From the NCBI GenBank assembly GCA_903847315.1, contig CAINDG010000008.1:23871-87870 (forward strand): DNA of 64,000 nt, read 5' to 3'. The position numbers and the translations under genes were made by a program. Below the pieces are notes generated by a model that saw only the letters and a program-made list of their open reading frames with translations, was not told the origin of the DNA and did no database searches. Origin of the DNA: an uncultured Planctomycetota bacterium. GTDB taxonomy: Bacteria; Planctomycetota; Phycisphaerae; Sedimentisphaerales; UBA12454. Shown here one piece after another: positions 59,793-64,000 of this stretch (the first letter of the stretch is position 1; each line of letters begins with the position of its first letter).

Positions 59793-62636
59793 ATGAGCGA
59801 CGACAAAAAAAACTACAGTAAGACGTTAAATCTGCCTCAAACCAACTTTGCGATGAAGGCCAATCTCACCCAGCGCGAGCCGCAGCAGCGAAAGAGTTGG
59901 GACAAGATGGAAATCTACAAAAAAATCATCGATGCGAGAGCAAATGCGCCGCAGTATATCCTTCACGACGGCCCCCCCTACGCCAACGGCGATATTCATA
60001 TGGGTCACGTAATAAATAAAGTCTTAAAAGACATCGTCATCAAATATAAAACGATGACCGGCTTCAAGGCCCCGTATGTTCCCGGCTGGGACTGCCACGG
60101 CCTGCCGATTGAGGCGAAGGTATTTACCGAGCTTGGCGAAAAGGCAAAGACCCTGAGCAAACTTGAAATCCGCAAACTCTGCAAGCAATATGCGAGCAAA
60201 TACGTAAAACTTCAGACAAAGCAGTTTCAGGCCCTCGGCGTATTCGGCGATTTTGAAAATCCGTATTTGACGTTAAAGCCTCAATATGAGGCGGGAATCT
60301 GCGAAGTCTTTGCCGAGCTTGTGGGCAAAGGACTTGTCTATAAGCAGCTAAAGCCGATTCATTGGTCGGTCGGATGCCAGACCGCCCTTGCCGATGCTGA
60401 GTTGGAATATGAAGATATTACATCGCCGAGCATTTTCGTTAATTTCCCAGCGACAAAAGAGGCACAGGCAAAGTTAAAAACTCTGGGCCTTACCGGAGGG
60501 GACGATAGCGGCAATGTCTGTTTTATGATATGGACGACGACGCCTTGGACGTTGGCGGCCAATTTAGCAATCGCGGCCAATCCCGACCTTGACTACAAGG
60601 CGATTAGCTACTCGCAAAACGGCAAAAAGTTTACATCGATTATTGCACAGGCTCGACTTGAAGCGGTTATCGCAGCTGGAAAGCTCGTTGATTACACTGT
60701 AAGCGAGAAGACTGTAAAGGGAAGTGAGCTTATCGGATTGCGGTATAGCCATCCGTTTATTGAGAAGAACCCGACTGACAAGGATGCCTGGCTGGTAATT
60801 AGTGCTAATTTCGTCACAACAGAGGACGGCACAGGTCTTGTTCATACCGCCCCCGGCCACGGCCTTGAGGACTATGTGGCCGGCCAACAGAATAAATTAG
60901 CTGTTTATTCCCCGGTTAGGGATGATGGCTGTTACGACGAAACTGTGCCTGATTGGCTCATTGGTAAGAATGTTTTAAAGGTTGATAAAGAGGTCAACGA
61001 TTGCCTGAGAAATAAAGGTTTACTTTTCTCGGAAAGTCAAATCACGCATAGTTATCCACACTGCTGGCGCAGCCGAATGCCCGTCATTTTCCGTGCAACA
61101 GATCAATGGTTTATTAGTGTTGATAGGCAAATGCCGGATGGAAAGAGCTTGAGGCAGTTGGCACTTGAGAGAATTCCAAAGGTAAAATGGATACCGAGCT
61201 GGGGCGAAAAACGAATCACCGGAATGCTTGAATCAAGGCCTGATTGGTGTATATCCCGACAGAGATGCTGGGGTATGCCGATACCGGTATTTTATAATTC
61301 CGATGGCAAAACTCTTTTGACAAAAGAATCCGTGTTGGCGGTTTCTGTACATATCAGACAAAAAGGCTCGGATAGCTGGTTCATAGATTCGCCAAAAGAA
61401 ATACTCGGCGAAAACTTTAAACTGCCCGCGGGCTTCAGCTTTGACGACTTGCAAAAAGAAGAAAATATCTTCGATGTATGGTTCGAGTCCGGCTGCTCAT
61501 GGTACAGCGTAGCAAAACAAGCGGGCTGGCCGATACCTGTCGATTTATACCTCGAAGGCTCTGACCAACATCGCGGCTGGTTCCAGCTTTCACTACTTCC
61601 CGCACTCGGAGCCGAAGGTATTGAACCTTTCAAAACTGTGCTCACTCATGGTTTTACGGTTGATGAAACAGGGAAAAAGCAGTCGAAATCGCTCGGCAAC
61701 TATGTCAACGCACAGGATGAAGTCGTAAAATACGGCTCGGATATTCTGAGGCTTTGGGTCTCAAGTGTAAATTATCAGGAAGATATGCGGTGCAGCGATA
61801 CGCTTATCGCAAGACTGCAGGAAGCATATAGAAAAATCAGAAACACTATACGTTATCTGCTGGGCAATACATCGGATTTCGACCCGACGAAGAACAACGT
61901 TCCTTATGAAAAAATGTTCGAGATTGACAAGTGGGCAATGCAGCAATTGGCGAAACTGACCAGTGAAGTAACAGATTCTTATGAAAATTTCCTGTTCCAC
62001 AAGGTCTATACGCTTATTTATAACTTCTGCGTTGTCGAGATGAGCAGTATTTATATGGATTTGCTCAAAGACAGACTCTATTGCGATGCGAAAGATTCAC
62101 TATCACGGCGAAGTGCTCAGACGGCAATGTATAAAATACTCGATGCCATTACAAGAATGCTCGCACCTGTCCTTGCGCATTCGGCAGAAGAGATTTATGA
62201 GGCTACAAACTTCAAAACGGAAACGGCAGAAAGCGTTCATTTATTAAAGATGCCTCAGATTGATAAATCTATCGATTGGCAAAAAGAGGAGCCGCGATGG
62301 GAAAAATTGATGGCTCTGCGCAATGAAGTGCTAAAAGAACTTGAGGGCCTTCGTCAGAAACAGACCATCGCGAGTAATCAGGAATCATCTGTGACGATAT
62401 CCACGGACGATAGCGATTTAATCAATATGGTTGAGCAGTTCGGCGTTAAAAACTTCGCGGCCCTTTGCATAGCAAGCGAGGTAAAACTCAAAAAAGAAAA
62501 GTCGGAGAAACTTATTACTGCCGAGAAAAGTCCGCACAAAAAATGCCAGCGATGCTGGAATTATTGGCCGAGCGTCGGCAAAGATGCGGAAAATCCGGAG
62601 CTTTGCAGCCGCTGCGCGGAAGTGATAAAGGTGTGA
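59793..62636 (+). CDS. ileS: Isoleucyl-tRNA synthetase
   Basis: IleS charges tRNA-Ile and edits Val. The 947-residue class I enzyme has the HIGH-type motif PPYANGDIHMGH (61-72), an editing domain with TPWTLAANLAI and TAPGHGLEDY, and the second motif KKQSKSLGN near residue 630. The C-terminal zinc ribbon has Cys pairs CQRC and CSRC (about 917-942). Length is normal. Flanked upstream by the palindromic element. Confidence 0.96.
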   Translation: MSDDKKNYSKTLNLPQTNFAMKANLTQREPQQRKSWDKMEIYKKIIDARANAPQYILHDGPPYANGDIHMGHVINKVLKDIVIKYKTMTGFKAPYVPGWDCHGLPIEAKVFTELGEKAKTLSKLEIRKLCKQYASKYVKLQTKQFQALGVFGDFENPYLTLKPQYEAGICEVFAELVGKGLVYKQLKPIHWSVGCQTALADAELEYEDITSPSIFVNFPATKEAQAKLKTLGLTGGDDSGNVCFMIWTTTPWTLAANLAIAANPDLDYKAISYSQNGKKFTSIIAQARLEAVIAAGKLVDYTVSEKTVKGSELIGLRYSHPFIEKNPTDKDAWLVISANFVTTEDGTGLVHTAPGHGLEDYVAGQQNKLAVYSPVRDDGCYDETVPDWLIGKNVLKVDKEVNDCLRNKGLLFSESQITHSYPHCWRSRMPVIFRATDQWFISVDRQMPDGKSLRQLALERIPKVKWIPSWGEKRITGMLESRPDWCISRQRCWGMPIPVFYNSDGKTLLTKESVLAVSVHIRQKGSDSWFIDSPKEILGENFKLPAGFSFDDLQKEENIFDVWFESGCSWYSVAKQAGWPIPVDLYLEGSDQHRGWFQLSLLPALGAEGIEPFKTVLTHGFTVDETGKKQSKSLGNYVNAQDEVVKYGSDILRLWVSSVNYQEDMRCSDTLIARLQEAYRKIRNTIRYLLGNTSDFDPTKNNVPYEKMFEIDKWAMQQLAKLTSEVTDSYENFLFHKVYTLIYNFCVVEMSSIYMDLLKDRLYCDAKDSLSRRSAQTAMYKILDAITRMLAPVLAHSAEEIYEATNFKTETAESVHLLKMPQIDKSIDWQKEEPRWEKLMALRNEVLKELEGLRQKQTIASNQESSVTISTDDSDLINMVEQFGVKNFAALCIASEVKLKKEKSEKLITAEKSPHKKCQRCWNYWPSVGKDAENPELCSRCAEVIKV

Positions 62637-62903
62637 AAAGTGGGAAAAGTAAGAAAGTGAGAAGGTAAAAGTAAATAGTTATCCGAAACGCAGTTATCGG
62701 TTATCAGTTATCAGTACGAACGACGCTACCGAGGGCAGGCGATGCGAAATGTCGATGTTTTTTCTTTTGCTTTCCCCCCTTTTTCACGCTATAATTACTA
62801 TAATTCCTTGAGGAGGCAACAATGTGCAAATGACAGAAAATATTTAATATGAAATAACTTCGATATTTTGATAAATTACGAGTTTAAATTATCAGAGATA
62901 GAA
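62637..62903. other. Intergenic region with abortive start sites
   Basis: It holds a purine-rich run (62637-62672) and an imperfect repeat of GTTATC(A/G) units (62692-62715). Two TATAAT boxes follow (62790-62795, 62799-62804), then a strong AGGAGG (62811-62816) serving an ATG at 62822 that is stopped after three codons. Confidence 0.6.
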
Positions 62904-64000
62904 ATGTAAAACATTAACAAAGTTAGAGAAAAATTTAAAAAAGGCACACTTCTTTTATTCATATTGTTTGTGGTAATTGCGACGAAAGGATTTTGTGCTA
63001 TAAATGATTCAAATAATAATACTTACTCAAGAGCAACAAAGTCTCCCAATAAACAAACTGTAGAAAAAGATAAGGTTGTTTTAGGAATAATTGAAGCTAA
63101 CCAACTCAAGGCGAATGGCTTGTTCGATAATAAAATAAATGGGTTGGAAAGACAAATACAACAAACAAAAGAAGAGATAGATAAAAAGTTTGATTACCAA
63201 ATGCGATGTAATGAAGAAGCTATAAATAGTGTCAACACTAGTATATCTGGTGCTTCTTATGCTTTAACAATTATTGGAATCGCGGTTAGTGTCATTGGGA
63301 TAGTAACTGGTCTTTTGGCGATTGGCCTTGGTTTATATATATCAAGGCAAGTCAAAAATGCAGCCCATATAACAAAAGAAAGTAGAGATATTCTTGATAC
63401 CCATTTAAAGATAAGAGATGAAGTAAGAGAACTCAATAAAAATATCAAGAGTAATATGGGCAAACTATATGATGATCTAAGAAAAGAAGAAACAAGGATA
63501 TTGATGAAAAGACTGTGTGAGGTACCAGAAGATATTGCTAATCTTTCCGATAGTTTAACAAGTCGAGAAATTCCGAAGGGGTTATTTCTGCAAATGAAAA
63601 AAGCGTACCAATCACTACTTTCAAGTGACATTGATATAAAGCAATATAAAATTCTATATTATATTTTATTTTTTCAACATTTTGCTGACCTGTCAATTTT
63701 TGATGAGGATTTAGGGAATGAAATAGAAGCCCGTTATGGCGTTATAATGTCAAGTTGTTTTAAAAATGACATTACAAAAGCATCAGAGGACTTTATTAAA
63801 GTTACAATAAAAGAAGGTAATATTTTGCATTTCAGCGAAAAAATAAAGAAGTATTTTATCGCGTTGAATCAAACTAAGTTTAGAAACTACCAAGAATTAC
63901 ATAAGCACATCTATAATATATTATGCGCCAAAGAAAACAGATTTAATCTATATTCTATATTACGGTCGGAAGACCAATTAAAAGATATTGCTAAAATTTA
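62904..64000 (+). CDS. AT-rich hypothetical membrane protein, partial, with stop at codon 2
   Basis: An open frame runs from a TAA at 62907 to the window end (about 363 codons) with no later stop. The product begins NINKVREKFKKGTLLLFILFVVI..., a typical signal peptide, and has a coiled coil, a strong membrane helix (about 110-135, ALTIIGIAVSVIGIVTGLLAIGLGLYI) and a long soluble helical domain. The in-frame ATG at 62904 is followed at once by TAA, so either translation starts at a rare ATT (62913) or the gene is damaged. Family not recognised. Far AT-richer than ileS. Confidence 0.6.

Noticed and set aside
63257..63631. 124-aa minus-strand ORF at the right end
   Set aside because: Antisense to the membrane-protein frame, which has a coherent signal peptide, helix and coiled coil.

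Overview
The window looks like a chromosomal segment of a diderm, LPS-making bacterium, most likely a Planctomycete of the Phycisphaerae/Sedimentisphaerales type. That assignment is an inference. It rests on LpxD and LpxI plus a Kdo-kinase-like protein and a family 9 glycosyltransferase, on many TPR, ankyrin, HEAT and PQQ-repeat proteins, on a triplicated TMTC-like membrane TPR family, on single-domain response regulators beside a CheB-CheR-PAS kinase, and on moderate GC with several AT-richer patches. No rRNA, CRISPR array or insertion sequence was seen. Layout: 1-11259 is a continuous minus-strand block. In transcription order it holds pyrK, pyrD, two small genes, a transglutaminase-TPR protein, an AsmA-like protein, mnmA, a heptosyltransferase-like gene, lpxD, lpxI, a Kdo-kinase-like gene and a subtilase cut by the left edge. 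11612-20747 holds a PBP4-type D,D-peptidase and a signalling cluster of one soluble histidine kinase, four REC-only response regulators, a 1512-residue CheB-CheR-PAS-kinase hybrid and two small unknown proteins. 21074-31681 has an ankyrin protein, TPR and HEAT proteins, a membrane-anchored GspE-like ATPase paired with CvpA, a PQQ-propeller protein and purH. 31712-46647 is mainly sugar and envelope metabolism (mprF, a PfkB kinase, gnd, a LarA-like protein, a ROK kinase, galE), with xerD, an MFS transporter and a tRNA-Thr. 46651-54997 has polA and three tandem TMTC-like genes. 55183-59496 is an accessory strip (ankyrin, STAS-like, SF2 helicase, GxxExxY protein), followed by a palindromic element and ileS. 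An AT-rich membrane-protein gene with a damaged start runs off the right edge. The most unusual features follow. (1) A roughly 0.9-kb islet behind tRNA-Thr is bounded by a 41-bp direct repeat of the tRNA 3' end and carries a small protein plus a nucleotidyltransferase, a possible toxin-antitoxin-like pair whose stop codon lies in the distal repeat. (2) A short dispersed palindromic repeat is inserted in frame in the Kdo-kinase-like gene, and a second copy sits in the islet. (3) A 53-bp promoter-plus-start-codon module is duplicated, with one mismatch, in front of polA and of a TMTC-like gene; its geometry predicts leaderless mRNAs. (4) A multi-arm palindrome of about 125 bp lies upstream of ileS. 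(5) A GspE-type ATPase has membrane helices in place of its usual N-domain, while a GspE-N-like motif appears at the tail of the hybrid kinase.
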